Source of the DNA: Corallococcus sp. NCRR
GTDB lineage: Bacteria > Myxococcota > Myxococcia > Myxococcales > Myxococcaceae
Assembly (NCBI RefSeq): GCF_026965535.1
Contig: NZ_CP114039.1
Span: 9,593,461 to 9,657,460, forward strand
Direction: 5' to 3'
DNA length: 64,000 nucleotides
The translations under genes were made by a program, and so were the position numbers. Below, piece after piece: positions 8,152 through 16,761 of this stretch (positions are counted from its first letter, which is position 1; every line of letters begins with the position of its first letter). Under the pieces are notes generated by a model that was not told the DNA's origin, did not search any database, and saw nothing but the letters and a program-made list of their open reading frames with translations.

Positions 8152-9797
8152 GGCGTGGCCGGGGTCGTCGTGGTGGTCGCGGGCGCGGGCGTCAGCCGCA
8201 GGGAGATTTCGGCCTGGAGCGCCTTGTCCTTGCGCGACAGGGCCATCGTCACCGCGCGCAGGTCGTCCGTGGCGTCCAGCCAGCGCACCGTGGTGGCCTT
8301 GATGGCGAAGCCGCCAATGCCCCACGCGGCGGAGGGCAGCGCCTTGACGGCATCCGCCAGCCGGCGCAGGTCCAGGAGCACCACCAGCGCGGCGTCCTTG
8401 CCCACGGACTTCAGGTCCTCGGACACGGGGCCCGTGCCGGCCGGCTGCGCGAGCGAGGCCAGGGTGGACTCCAGGCGCGCACGGGGCGCCGCGAGCAGCA
8501 GCTTGCCGTCCTTGGACAGCGCGAAGTGCGCGCCTTCGCCCGCGCGGTACGACGTGAGGTACGCCTTCTGGCCGCCCACGTCCGTGGGCTCCACCTTCGC
8601 GCCGAAGCCGCCCGCGAAGCCGGGCACCTTGTCCAGCGTGGCCTGCCCCTTCGCCACGTCCTTCACCTCCGCGAGCGCCACCAGGTTGACGAAGCGGAAG
8701 GGGTTGGTGCGCCGCAGGTCCAGGTCCGGCATGCCCGAGGACAGGTTGACGTTGGGCGCCAGCGACAGCGCGAGCACCATGCCCGGCTTGAGGTTGTCCA
8801 GCACCTCCGTCTTCACGTCGAAGCCCGCCTGCTGCACCGCGCGCGTCACCTGCGAGCCGGCCAGGTACGGCCACACGCCATCCAGTTGCGCCGGGTCGCC
8901 GCGGAAGCGCGCCACGAAGAAGCTGTCCTGCGGCAGCCAGCCCGTGAGCGCCTCACCGCCCTTGGGCTCCAGCGCCGCGAGCGACGCCTGCGTGTCCGGC
9001 CATGGGGCATCCGCGCGCAGCGTCACCGCGCGCTCCTCGATGTGGCCCGTGAAGGTGATGCCCTGCACGCTGCCCGCGGGCAAAAGGCCCATGCCGCCCG
9101 GCAGCCACACGTGGAAGTCGCGGTCGCCGGAGAGCCGCTTGAGGGACGCCTCCAGCACCGGCTCCTTCGAAAGCGACTGCTCCTCCGGCAGCGCCGCCAG
9201 CTCCGGCAGCCGCGACACGGACGCGCCCGCGGACAGGAGCACCAGGTCGTGCTTGAGGAAGAGCATGCCCAGCATGGGCGTGGTGGAGCCCGGACGGTTG
9301 AAGGTGACGAGCCGCCCGGCGTCCACCTTCTCGTCCTTCTCCTCCGTCGCGCCCAGGCGCGTGCGGGCGAAGGTGGCGAAGGTCGTCTTCAGCTTGTCCG
9401 CGTCCTTCACGCCCAGGACGGACACCGCCTGCGTGCCGCCGAGGAACGCCGCGCCCGCGCCGCGCTTCGGGTCGATGCCCGCGTCCTCCAGCGCCTTCCT
9501 GCTGCGCAGGTCCACGCCCACCTGCCGCATCACCGCGGACACGTAGCGCTCCGCGGAGGGGAAGTTCTGCAGCTGCGCGACGAACGAGGCCACCTTGAGG
9601 TTCTGGAAGCGCGCGAGCTTCTCGCCCAGCGTGCCCAGGTCGTCGATGACGACGGCCGCCTGCGCGGTGCGCGGCAGGTAGCGCGACACGCCCCGGGGCG
9701 AATCCGCGGGCCCGGCCGCCTCCTTCCCGCAGCGCGAGCAGCCGGCGAACACGACCAACAGCAGGAGCAACGGAAGGAACCCAACGCGGCGGAGCAT
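8148..9797 (-). CDS. Large putative lipoprotein, first gene of ABC operon
   Basis: A protein of 549 residues starting with a lipoprotein signal, a run of Leu/Val ending in VVFAGC, so the mature protein should be lipidated and held in the envelope. The frame also has a TTG 12 codons upstream, at 9833, but the ATG at 9797 gives a cleaner signal peptide. The mature part is long, alternates hydrophobic and polar segments and has no motif I recognise. It resembles large beta-rich lipoproteins of unknown function in myxobacteria. The stop overlaps the ATPase start as TTGA, tying it to the MacB/Lol-type exporter, so it could be cargo, a partner or an adaptor. The function is not known. Confidence 0.75.
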   Translation of the reverse strand: MLRRVGFLPLLLLLVVFAGCSRCGKEAAGPADSPRGVSRYLPRTAQAAVVIDDLGTLGEKLARFQNLKVASFVAQLQNFPSAERYVSAVMRQVGVDLRSRKALEDAGIDPKRGAGAAFLGGTQAVSVLGVKDADKLKTTFATFARTRLGATEEKDEKVDAGRLVTFNRPGSTTPMLGMLFLKHDLVLLSAGASVSRLPELAALPEEQSLSKEPVLEASLKRLSGDRDFHVWLPGGMGLLPAGSVQGITFTGHIEERAVTLRADAPWPDTQASLAALEPKGGEALTGWLPQDSFFVARFRGDPAQLDGVWPYLAGSQVTRAVQQAGFDVKTEVLDNLKPGMVLALSLAPNVNLSSGMPDLDLRRTNPFRFVNLVALAEVKDVAKGQATLDKVPGFAGGFGAKVEPTDVGGQKAYLTSYRAGEGAHFALSKDGKLLLAAPRARLESTLASLAQPAGTGPVSEDLKSVGKDAALVVLLDLRRLADAVKALPSAAWGIGGFAIKATTVRWLDATDDLRAVTMALSRKDKALQAEISLRLTPAPATTTTTPATP

Positions 9798-9915
9798 GGG
9801 CGGCAGGACAGGATGCCTGCGGCGGAGAGTCAATCTATTCGTGCGCCGTCACCGGCCCCTGCCAGGGCCGCAAGGTGCCACGGTGAACAGGTGCCCGGCC
9901 GGGCCCGTGCCCGCC

Positions 9916-10722
9916 CTACCGCACGCGCGTGCCGCCGTGCGGCAGGGGCGAGGCGATCTCCTCGGTGAAGTCGAGGAAGCGCTCCATCTGGCGCACGGTC
10001 TCGTCCGTGGCCTCCGTCTCCGCGGAGAGCACGTCCAGCTGACGGTTGACGCTCTCCGGGTCGCGGATGGCGATGGACTGCTCGTGCGTCAGGCGCATCA
10101 GGTCCTCGATGCCGGCCAGCTGGTGGCTCACCACCTCGCGGCTCTCGCCCGCCTGCTCGAAGCGCATCAGGCGCTTGCGCAGGATCTCCACCCGCTTGCC
10201 CTTCACGTCCTTGAGGCGCGGGTTGGCCTCGCCCGCGACCTCCGCCTCCAGCGCCGCCACCTCGGAGGTGAGGTGCTCCCGGTCGGACCCGCTCAGGTAC
10301 GTGCGGTACTGGTTGAGCGCGGAGATGAGCCGCAGGAAGGACGTGAGCAGCGCGTCCAGCTTGGGCTCGCTGTCCGCCGCCAGCACCCGCCCGCCGGGCA
10401 GCTTGCGGTAGTTGGCGAGGATCTTCTCCTTCAGCCCCACCAGCTGCTGGTAGTGGTCGCGCTGCGACGGCGCCAGGTCCGCCAGCAGCGCGTCCACCGC
10501 CGCGCGCGCGGCCTCCGGGTTGTCCGGCTGCTGTGAGCGCACGACGCGCTGGAAGCGCTTCATGGATGACAGGACGGCCAGGTAGACGCCCTCCACGCCC
10601 AGCGCCACCATCATGGGCAGCGGCTCCTGCGTCACGGCGCTGGACATGGCCGCCGTTGTCAGCCCCACCAGGTTGGCCGGCAGGAGGAACGCGGCCTTGA
10701 TGTAGTTCGGTGTCTTCGCCAC
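9916..10722 (-). CDS. Hypothetical membrane-anchored coiled-coil protein
   Basis: A protein of 268 residues, not recognised. A moderately hydrophobic N-terminal segment (about 8-50, with AAFLLPANLVGLTTAA) could be one or two membrane helices. The rest (about 55-268) is almost wholly charged alpha-helical sequence with heptad-like Leu spacing, typical of a coiled coil. It follows the solute-binding-protein gene by 31 bases and lies in the same series as pspA, so it may be a membrane-side partner of the PspA system, which is itself coiled coil. That role is inferred from context only. Confidence 0.7.
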   Translation of the reverse strand: MAKTPNYIKAAFLLPANLVGLTTAAMSSAVTQEPLPMMVALGVEGVYLAVLSSMKRFQRVVRSQQPDNPEAARAAVDALLADLAPSQRDHYQQLVGLKEKILANYRKLPGGRVLAADSEPKLDALLTSFLRLISALNQYRTYLSGSDREHLTSEVAALEAEVAGEANPRLKDVKGKRVEILRKRLMRFEQAGESREVVSHQLAGIEDLMRLTHEQSIAIRDPESVNRQLDVLSAETEATDETVRQMERFLDFTEEIASPLPHGGTRVR

Positions 10723-10753
10723 GTCCGACTCCCCTTCCCTCTTCCGGCCCGCT

Positions 10754-11941
10754 TCAGGGCCCCCGCGCCTCGGAGACGTACTTCAGCGCGCCCAGGTCCC
10801 GCGTGTCCTCCGCCGGTGGGGGCGCGTTCCCGCGCTTGAGCTTCTGGAAGAGCGCCGCGGCGCTCTGGAAGAGCTCGTCATAGGTAACCGGCGCCTCGCC
10901 GGAAAGTCCGAAGAAGGCCCGATTGTCCGCCAGTGTCGCCGGCGGAGCGCTGCGGATGGCCTCCGTGGGGTCGCCCAGGTAGGGCGCCACCTCGCCCAGC
11001 AGCCTCGCCCCGGCGGCCGGGTCCTTGAGCACGCCCTGCCCCGCGTCCAACAGCCCCCGCAGCACCCGCCGCACCGCGTCCGGGTAGCGCGCCGCGAAGT
11101 CCCCCCGGGCCACCAGCACCGTGGCCAGCAGGTGCGGGGCGTCCGCCGTGGTGGCCAGCACCTTGCCGCCCCGGTCCCGCGCCGCCAGTTCCACGTCGCC
11201 CCAGAGCCCCACCACCACGTCCGCCCGCCCCTCCCGGAGCGCCCGTCCGGCGTCCAGCGTGGAGGGCAGGTCCACCCAGCGCACGTCGGAGGTGCGGAGC
11301 CCCGCCCGCGCCAGCACCCACAGGGCGAAGTAGTGCGACGAGCCGCCCGGATACACGCCCACCCGCTTGCCGCGCAGGCTGGCCAGGTCCGGCACGCCCA
11401 CCGCCGCCATGGCCTCCTGGCCCCGGCTGCGCCCCACGAGCAGCACCGTGCGCGGCGCCGCGTCCCTCAAGGTCGGGGCCCACGACGCGAGCCGGTCCAC
11501 CGACAGGGCCGCCATGTCCACGCCGCCATTCTCCGCGCCCACCGACAGGGCCTGCTTCAGCTCCTCCTCGCGCGCGAAGAGCACCGCGCGGGCGTCCAGG
11601 GCATAGGCCGTCTTGAGCAGCCCCTGCGCGGCGCCCGGGGGCGTGGCGGGGTTGTCCAGGGTGGTGGCGCCACCGGTGGCCACGAGCAGCGCGGAGGCGG
11701 AGCCGCGCGGGGTGAAGCCGATGAGCACGGGCCGCAAGGGCACCGACGCCACGTCCGCCACCGGGGCCGCGACGCCCGCCGGGAAGTCGCCCGGGGACAG
11801 CCGCACCGCTTCACGGGTGGAGGGGAAGAAGCGCGCCTGCAGGCGGTCGAGGTAACCCGCCCGCGAGGCGAACACGTACCCCGCGCCCAGGACACAGAGC
11901 GCGAGGAAGAGAAAGAGGCCGGGTCCGCGGTGCAGCTTCAT
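10754..11941 (-). CDS. ABC-type solute-binding protein (NMT1/SsuA-like), membrane anchored, no transporter nearby
   Basis: A protein of 395 residues with a single N-terminal hydrophobic helix (about 8-27) and no lipobox, followed by a periplasmic-binding-protein fold like those for sulfonates, taurine, nitrate or thiamine precursors. The family hallmark is the core segment [20 protein letters not shown] and the following lobe with [14 protein letters not shown]. The helix has no clear cleavage site, so it may stay as an anchor. No permease or ATPase of that transporter type is adjacent. It follows pspA by 34 bases and precedes the coiled-coil gene by 31, so it appears to be part of a PspA operon and may sense a ligand rather than import one. 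Confidence 0.75.
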   Translation of the reverse strand: MKLHRGPGLFLFLALCVLGAGYVFASRAGYLDRLQARFFPSTREAVRLSPGDFPAGVAAPVADVASVPLRPVLIGFTPRGSASALLVATGGATTLDNPATPPGAAQGLLKTAYALDARAVLFAREEELKQALSVGAENGGVDMAALSVDRLASWAPTLRDAAPRTVLLVGRSRGQEAMAAVGVPDLASLRGKRVGVYPGGSSHYFALWVLARAGLRTSDVRWVDLPSTLDAGRALREGRADVVVGLWGDVELAARDRGGKVLATTADAPHLLATVLVARGDFAARYPDAVRRVLRGLLDAGQGVLKDPAAGARLLGEVAPYLGDPTEAIRSAPPATLADNRAFFGLSGEAPVTYDELFQSAAALFQKLKRGNAPPPAEDTRDLGALKYVSEARGP

Positions 11942-11975
11942 CCGTGTGCGCCGGCCCCTTTCATGGGCGAAAGAC

Positions 11976-12713
11976 CTACTTGATCTCCACCTTCTTGCCG
12001 ATGGTCTTTTCCGGACCCGCGCCCACGTCCGACACCGGCGCGGGGCTGTCCAGGAGGCCCATCTCCATCTTCATCTGCTTCACGAGCTCGTTGGCCTGGA
12101 GCTTCTCGGCCTCCTCCTCGATGAGCGCGCCCTGGTGGTCCACCGTGTCGAGCGCCATCTGCATGCGCGCCTCGTTGATGGCCGTCTTCTCCTGCACCTT
12201 GCGCAGCATCTCGTCGTGGGTGGAGTCCACGCCCGCGACGGTGAAGGACTCCATCGTGTCCGCGACCTTCGCCTGCCACTTGGCGCGGCGCGCGTCCCGG
12301 ATGGCGTTCATCGCCTCGTGGGTCTTCTTGTCCTTCTCCCGCATGAACGCCTTCTTGACGTTCAGCGCCTTCTCGTAGGCCTGCTTGGCGATCTCCAGCT
12401 GCTGCTCGTTGCGGCCGAGCGCCTCCTTCTCCGCCTGCAGCTTGGTCGCATAGGTGCCGGCCAGGTCGTCACGGCCCGCCTGGATGGCGGCCTTCACCTT
12501 GGCGGTCAGCTCCCGCACGTCCTGCTGGTACTTCTGGTTCTCCTTCTCGAGCAGGGTCACATTCGCCCGGACCATGGCGATGGACTCATTCATCTTGGGG
12601 ACCTGATCATTCAGGTCACGGATGTTCTGCTCGAGAATCAGCTCCGGATCCTCGATGGAGGAGACGAAGAAGCCCGCGAAGCTCCGCATCGCTCTCTTGA
12701 ATCGCTGCCACAT
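11976..12713 (-). CDS. pspA: PspA/IM30 family membrane-stress protein
   Basis: A protein of 245 residues. It begins with the amphipathic helix typical of PspA ([16 protein letters not shown]) and the conserved [13 protein letters not shown], then runs as a long charged coiled coil to about residue 215 and ends in a short Pro/Gly/Lys tail. PspA proteins polymerise on the inner membrane and protect it during stress. The ATG at 12713 is chosen over a GTG four codons upstream because a GGAGGTGA at 12722-12729 is 8 bases from it. It is the first gene of a minus-strand series with the solute-binding and coiled-coil genes, and is divergent from a sensor histidine kinase gene that might regulate it. 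Confidence 0.93.
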   Translation of the reverse strand: MWQRFKRAMRSFAGFFVSSIEDPELILEQNIRDLNDQVPKMNESIAMVRANVTLLEKENQKYQQDVRELTAKVKAAIQAGRDDLAGTYATKLQAEKEALGRNEQQLEIAKQAYEKALNVKKAFMREKDKKTHEAMNAIRDARRAKWQAKVADTMESFTVAGVDSTHDEMLRKVQEKTAINEARMQMALDTVDHQGALIEEEAEKLQANELVKQMKMEMGLLDSPAPVSDVGAGPEKTIGKKVEIK

Positions 12714-12721
12714 GTCGGCTC

Positions 12722-12729
12722 TCACCTCC
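12722..12729 (-). promoter_or_regulatory. Ribosome binding site deciding the pspA start
   Basis: On the minus strand the bases read GGAGGTGA, a near-perfect Shine-Dalgarno, 8 bases before the ATG at 12713. The upstream in-frame GTG falls at the edge of this motif and cannot use it. Confidence 0.7.
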
Positions 12730-13007
12730 GCCTGTGCGTAATCCCAGTCACCTTACACGAACTCCGCCGCCCACAAGCATCCCGCCGCAAGGCGCGTGTC
12801 ACCGTGACTACGCCCGCCCGGAGCGGATGATTGCCCCCGGGGCCACCGCCGCCCGGCCACCGCCCGCCAGCCCGGCCGGGTCCAGGGCCACCGGCCGGCC
12901 CCCGCCAGCCACTCCCCGTCCCTTAAAGGGTCCGCCCGGGGTCGCGAAAGACGTTGCGGCCATGAACTTGCCGGGTGGGGAGGAAGCGGGGAAAACAAGT
13001 GTGTCGC

Positions 13008-14423
13008 ATGGAACCCAACCCTCCCGTTGCCTTTGAAGACGAGCTCGCGCGGGTGGTGGCCGCACAGCGCCGGCGCGTGCTGGGCGCGGGGGCGGCGGTC
13101 CGGCTGGTGGGCACGGTCGTGTTCTTCGCCGTCAGCCTGGGGCTGTGGCTGACGGGCGCCCGGGACTGGGCCCACTACCCGCCCCTGCTGCTCTGCTACG
13201 GCGGCGTGGTGGCGCTGCTGTTCGCGCTGCGCTCCAGGCCCCTGACGAAGCAGCTGGGCGTCGTGCAGTCGCTGGTGGACGTGGGGCTCGCCTTCGGCCT
13301 CCAGCAGCTGGCCCTGCCGGTGTCACCGTTCCCGGCGGGCGTGGCGGGCTTCAGCCTGGGGCTGTTCGCGCTGGTGGTGGCGCTGTCCGGATTGGAGCTG
13401 ATGCCCTGGCTCGTCTACGGCACCGCGGGCCTGGCGTCGCTGGCCCAGGCCGTCCTCATGCACCAGGCGGGGGTGGGCCCGGGCGCCATGGTCGTGGCGG
13501 CGGTGACGCTGGTGCTGGTGGCGGCGGTGAGCCACTACGGCACCGGGCGGCTGCGGCACCTGGCCATGGACCTGTCGCACGCGGAGGTGTCCCGGCAACT
13601 GGAGGCCCGCCGCACCCACGACGTGGAGGACGCCCACCGCACCATCGAGCGGATGCTCTCCGAAGCCCACGCGCGCAACGCCCAACTGGAGGCGCTCCAG
13701 GCCCACCAGGAGCAGTTGATGCAGTTCCTGGTGCACGACCTGCGCTCGCCCTTGTCCGCCGTGACGCTGTCGCTGTCGTGGATGGAGCAGGAGCTGCCCA
13801 TCGGCACGCCGATGGTGGAGTCCGTGCGCACGGGCCTGGCCGTCACCGCGCGCCTGGACCGGATGATCTCCGACCTGTTGGACGTGCCCCGGCTGGAGCA
13901 GGGCCGGCTGTCCCCGCGCAAGCAGCCCTTCCCGGTGGCGCCTCTCTTCGACGAGGTGCGCCGCTCGCTGGATGGCGCGGCGCGGCTGCGGAAGATCAAG
14001 CTGGAGCTGTCGTGCCCGCCGGGCTTCCAGCTGGTGGGCGACGCGGGCCTGCTCATCCGCGTGGTGGAGAACCTGGCCACCAACGCGCTCCGCTACGCCC
14101 CGTCCGGCGGGCGCGTGCGCCTGGAGGCGGGTGAGGCGGAGGGCTTCCAGTGGCTGGCGGTGCGCAACGACGGCATCGCCATTCCGCCGGAGGCGCGCGA
14201 GTCCCTCTTCGACAAGTACGTGCAGGGCCACCGCGAGAAGGAGGGCCGCCGGGGCTACGGCCTGGGGCTGTACTTCTCCCGGCTGGCGGCGGAGGCCCAC
14301 GGCGGGCGGCTGGCGGTGGAGGACGCGGAGGGCTGGGCCACGTCCTTCGTGCTGCGCCTGCCGCGCGTGAAGCCGGCCTCGCAGCCGTCCGTGGACCCTA
14401 CGGCCGCCCAGCAGCGCCGCTAG
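13008..14423 (+). CDS. Membrane sensor histidine kinase
   Basis: A protein of about 471 residues. The N-terminal half (about 25-180) has about six hydrophobic helices with almost no loop, so the sensor is the membrane domain itself. A short coiled coil leads to the DHp domain with H-box FLVHDLRSPLS (phospho-acceptor His near 243). The ATPase domain has N-box VVENLATNALRYAP and G-box GYGLGLYFSRLAAEAHGG. All catalytic boxes are intact. Start is uncertain between the GTG at 12999, with GGGGA upstream, and the ATG at 13008. No response regulator gene is adjacent. It diverges from pspA across 294 bases, hinting at envelope-stress sensing. Its stop shares the four bases CTAG with the stop of the opposing amidohydrolase gene. 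Confidence 0.9.
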   Translation: MEPNPPVAFEDELARVVAAQRRRVLGAGAAVRLVGTVVFFAVSLGLWLTGARDWAHYPPLLLCYGGVVALLFALRSRPLTKQLGVVQSLVDVGLAFGLQQLALPVSPFPAGVAGFSLGLFALVVALSGLELMPWLVYGTAGLASLAQAVLMHQAGVGPGAMVVAAVTLVLVAAVSHYGTGRLRHLAMDLSHAEVSRQLEARRTHDVEDAHRTIERMLSEAHARNAQLEALQAHQEQLMQFLVHDLRSPLSAVTLSLSWMEQELPIGTPMVESVRTGLAVTARLDRMISDLLDVPRLEQGRLSPRKQPFPVAPLFDEVRRSLDGAARLRKIKLELSCPPGFQLVGDAGLLIRVVENLATNALRYAPSGGRVRLEAGEAEGFQWLAVRNDGIAIPPEARESLFDKYVQGHREKEGRRGYGLGLYFSRLAAEAHGGRLAVEDAEGWATSFVLRLPRVKPASQPSVDPTAAQQRR

Positions 14424-15757
14424 GACGCCTTCAGCTTCGCGCGGGCGAAGAGCTTCGTCGCCTGCGTGCGGGCGTTGGCCAGCACCGCGTTCGCGTCCAG
14501 CGTCGTCAATTCGCCCTCGCGCAGCACCAGCTTGCCGTCGATGAGCACGTGCGACACGTCCGTGGAGCGCGCCGAGTACACCAGCGGCCCCGTGACGTCG
14601 TCCGGCAGCGGGCAGAAGTGGAAGCCGCGCGTGTCCACCACGGTGAGGTCCGCGCGCTTGCCGGCCTCCACGGAGCCCACCTCGTCCTCCAGGCCCAGGG
14701 CGCGTGCGCCGTGCAGCGTGGCCATCTCCAGGACGTGCATGGGCGTCATCGCCACCGGGCCCACGCGCGGGTTGTGCAGCACGGAGGCGAGCCGCATCTC
14801 GTGGAACAAATCCAACGTGTTGTTGCACGGGGCGCCGTCCGCCCCCAGCGACACGGGGATGCCGTCCTTCAAGAGCTCCGGGATGCGCGCGTAGCCCGAC
14901 GCGAGCTTCAGGTTGGAGCCCGGGCAGTGGCACACCACCGTGCCGGACTCGCGCAAGAGCCGCTGCTCCTCGCCCTCCACCCACACGCAGTGGGCCAGGG
15001 TGACCTGGGGGCCCGTGAGCCCCAGCCCGTGGAAGAAGGCGATGTTGTCCTGGCCCGTCACCTGGCGGACCACGTCCGTCTCCGTGCGGTTCTCGCTGGC
15101 GTGCGAGTGGATGCGCACGCCCTTCTCCCGCGACAGCCGGCCCACCTCGCGCAACAGCTCCGGCGAGCAGGACAGGGCGAAGCGCGGCGCGAACGCGTAG
15201 CGCAGGCGGTTGTCGTGGGTGCCGTGCCAGCGCTCCATCAGCGCCAGGCTCTCCGACAGGGAGTCCGCCGTCGTCTCGCGCAGGCCGGCGGGCACCTCCG
15301 CGCCGGAGTCCATCATCGCCTTGCCGCCGACGAGCCGGAAGCCGCTGTCGCGCGCGGACTCGAAGACAGAGTCGTAGTGGTGCACGGTGCCCATGTCGAG
15401 CGCCGCCGTGGAGCCGGAGCGGATGAGCTCCGCGAAGGTGAGGTCCGCGCTGGCGCGCAGGGACGCCGCGTCGTGCGCCGCCTCCATGGGCCAGATGCGC
15501 TCCTTCAGCCAGTCCAGCAGCTCCCGCTTGTCCGCGTGGCCGCGGAACAGCGTCTGGCAGGCGTGCAGGTGGCCGTGGATGAGGCCGGGCATCACCACCT
15601 GCCCGGTGAGGTCCAGGACGCGGCGGGCGCCCTTCACCTTCAGGCCCCGGCCCACCTTGGCGATGCGCCCGTCCTGCACGAGCACGTCCGCGCGAGGCAG
15701 CACCTCGCGGTCGCGGTTCATGGTGACGACGGTGGCGCCAGTGAGAAGCAAGTCCAC
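14420..15757 (-). CDS. Amidohydrolase of the 5'-deoxyadenosine/S-adenosylhomocysteine deaminase type
   Basis: Metal-dependent deaminase of 445 residues with the complete amidohydrolase site: HGHLH at about 58-62, HSHASE at about 217, the metal-ligand His of LAHCVW at about 256 and the Asp of SLGADGAPCNN at about 301. This pattern fits the MtaD/TrzN/SsnA branch, which deaminates adenosine derivatives such as 5'-deoxyadenosine, methylthioadenosine or S-adenosylhomocysteine. The substrate cannot be told from sequence alone. It lies 12 bases downstream of the cytidine deaminase gene on the same strand, supporting a nucleoside-salvage role. Confidence 0.88.
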   Translation of the reverse strand: MDLLLTGATVVTMNRDREVLPRADVLVQDGRIAKVGRGLKVKGARRVLDLTGQVVMPGLIHGHLHACQTLFRGHADKRELLDWLKERIWPMEAAHDAASLRASADLTFAELIRSGSTAALDMGTVHHYDSVFESARDSGFRLVGGKAMMDSGAEVPAGLRETTADSLSESLALMERWHGTHDNRLRYAFAPRFALSCSPELLREVGRLSREKGVRIHSHASENRTETDVVRQVTGQDNIAFFHGLGLTGPQVTLAHCVWVEGEEQRLLRESGTVVCHCPGSNLKLASGYARIPELLKDGIPVSLGADGAPCNNTLDLFHEMRLASVLHNPRVGPVAMTPMHVLEMATLHGARALGLEDEVGSVEAGKRADLTVVDTRGFHFCPLPDDVTGPLVYSARSTDVSHVLIDGKLVLREGELTTLDANAVLANARTQATKLFARAKLKAS

Positions 15758-15769
15758 GTGAGGGGAGTC

Positions 15770-16174
15770 CTAGAGGAAGGAACGGGTGAAGGCGTGCGGA
15801 AGCAGCTCGCTGAGCGGGTAGCGCGCCTCCTGCCCGTTGAGGGTGCGGCTTCGCACCGGAAGGTCAGGCCCGGCGAACTCCGCCATCACCTGGCGGCACA
15901 TGCCGCACGGGGGACAGGGCTCCGGGGTGTCCACGACGACGGCCACCGCCACCGGCTTCTCGCGGCCCTGCGCCACGCCCGCGACGAACGCGTTGCGCTC
16001 CGCGCAGACGGTGAGGCCATAGGTGGCGTTCTCCACATTGCAGCCGGCCACGATGGAGCCGTCCGCGTACAGCACGGCGGCCCCCACGGGGAACTTCGAG
16101 TACGGCACGTGCGCGCGCTGGCGCACCCGAAGGGCCTCCTCGAACAGCCGCTCCCAGGGAATCTCCTCCGCCAT
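15770..16174 (-). CDS. cdd: Cytidine deaminase
   Basis: Small zinc enzyme of 134 residues, the length of tetrameric bacterial cytidine deaminases. It converts cytidine and deoxycytidine to uridine and deoxyuridine. Visible site: the zinc-binding Cys and catalytic Glu in CAERNA at about 57-62 and the paired Cys of PCGMCRQV at about 87-94, with substrate-binding NVENATYG before them. The ATG start has no strong Shine-Dalgarno. It heads a two-gene unit with the amidohydrolase, and the pyrimidine-nucleoside phosphorylase that would use its product lies under 2 kb upstream on the same strand. Confidence 0.95.
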   Translation of the reverse strand: MAEEIPWERLFEEALRVRQRAHVPYSKFPVGAAVLYADGSIVAGCNVENATYGLTVCAERNAFVAGVAQGREKPVAVAVVVDTPEPCPPCGMCRQVMAEFAGPDLPVRSRTLNGQEARYPLSELLPHAFTRSFL

Positions 16175-16243
16175 GCCGCCCTCCTTCGCGGGACGAAGGG
16201 CCCTGGATGGGCCGCCGTCCCGCCTGAAACCCGGAGCCTGCCC

Positions 16244-16603
16244 TCAGGCCCCGCCCTTGAGCTGATCGTCCAGGTGCCGGGCGATGGCCAGCTCCAGCTC
16301 CACCGGCAGGTCCACGAACTTCACCCGCACCACCAGTCCCGCCGCGCCGCCCTTGGGGGGCAGCACCTTGCCCTTCACCACGGCCTCCTCGGGGGCCGAG
16401 GGCAGCGTGAAGCGCACCATCACGTCCTTGCCCTCGTCCAGGGCCTCGCCCACCCAGCCCACGCCGCCCAGGGACAGGTCCCCCGCGCGCTCCAGGAAGC
16501 CATCCGCCCCATCCCAGCCGACCTTCAGGCGCATGGGGACGCGGGGCGAGTCACGCCGGTCCTCCGCCGTCCTGGTGTCCTGGTTCTCGTTCTGCTCGGA
16601 CAT
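16244..16603 (-). CDS. PilZ domain protein (possible c-di-GMP receptor)
   Basis: A protein of 119 residues that is essentially one PilZ domain. The two c-di-GMP-binding motifs are visible: RRDSPR at about 16-21 (RxxxR) and DLSLGGVGW at about 42-50 (D/NxSxxG). Both are intact, so nucleotide binding is likely. There is no output domain, as in the single-domain PilZ proteins common in myxobacteria, so it must act by binding a partner. It stands alone between the moeB-like gene (158 bases upstream) and cdd. Confidence 0.88.
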   Translation of the reverse strand: MSEQNENQDTRTAEDRRDSPRVPMRLKVGWDGADGFLERAGDLSLGGVGWVGEALDEGKDVMVRFTLPSAPEEAVVKGKVLPPKGGAAGLVVRVKFVDLPVELELAIARHLDDQLKGGA

Positions 16604-16761
16604 CGCCGTCGTCTCCCTGCCGCTGCCGCTCTCGTATCCGACCCGGGTCGCGTTCCACCACCGCCCCGGGTCCAGGCCGGCGCATCATACGCGGCCCCGT
16701 CCGCTCCGTTGCTCCTGAAAATGCATTCCCCAGGAGGCCCGGGCTCCGTTCTGGCCCCCGA

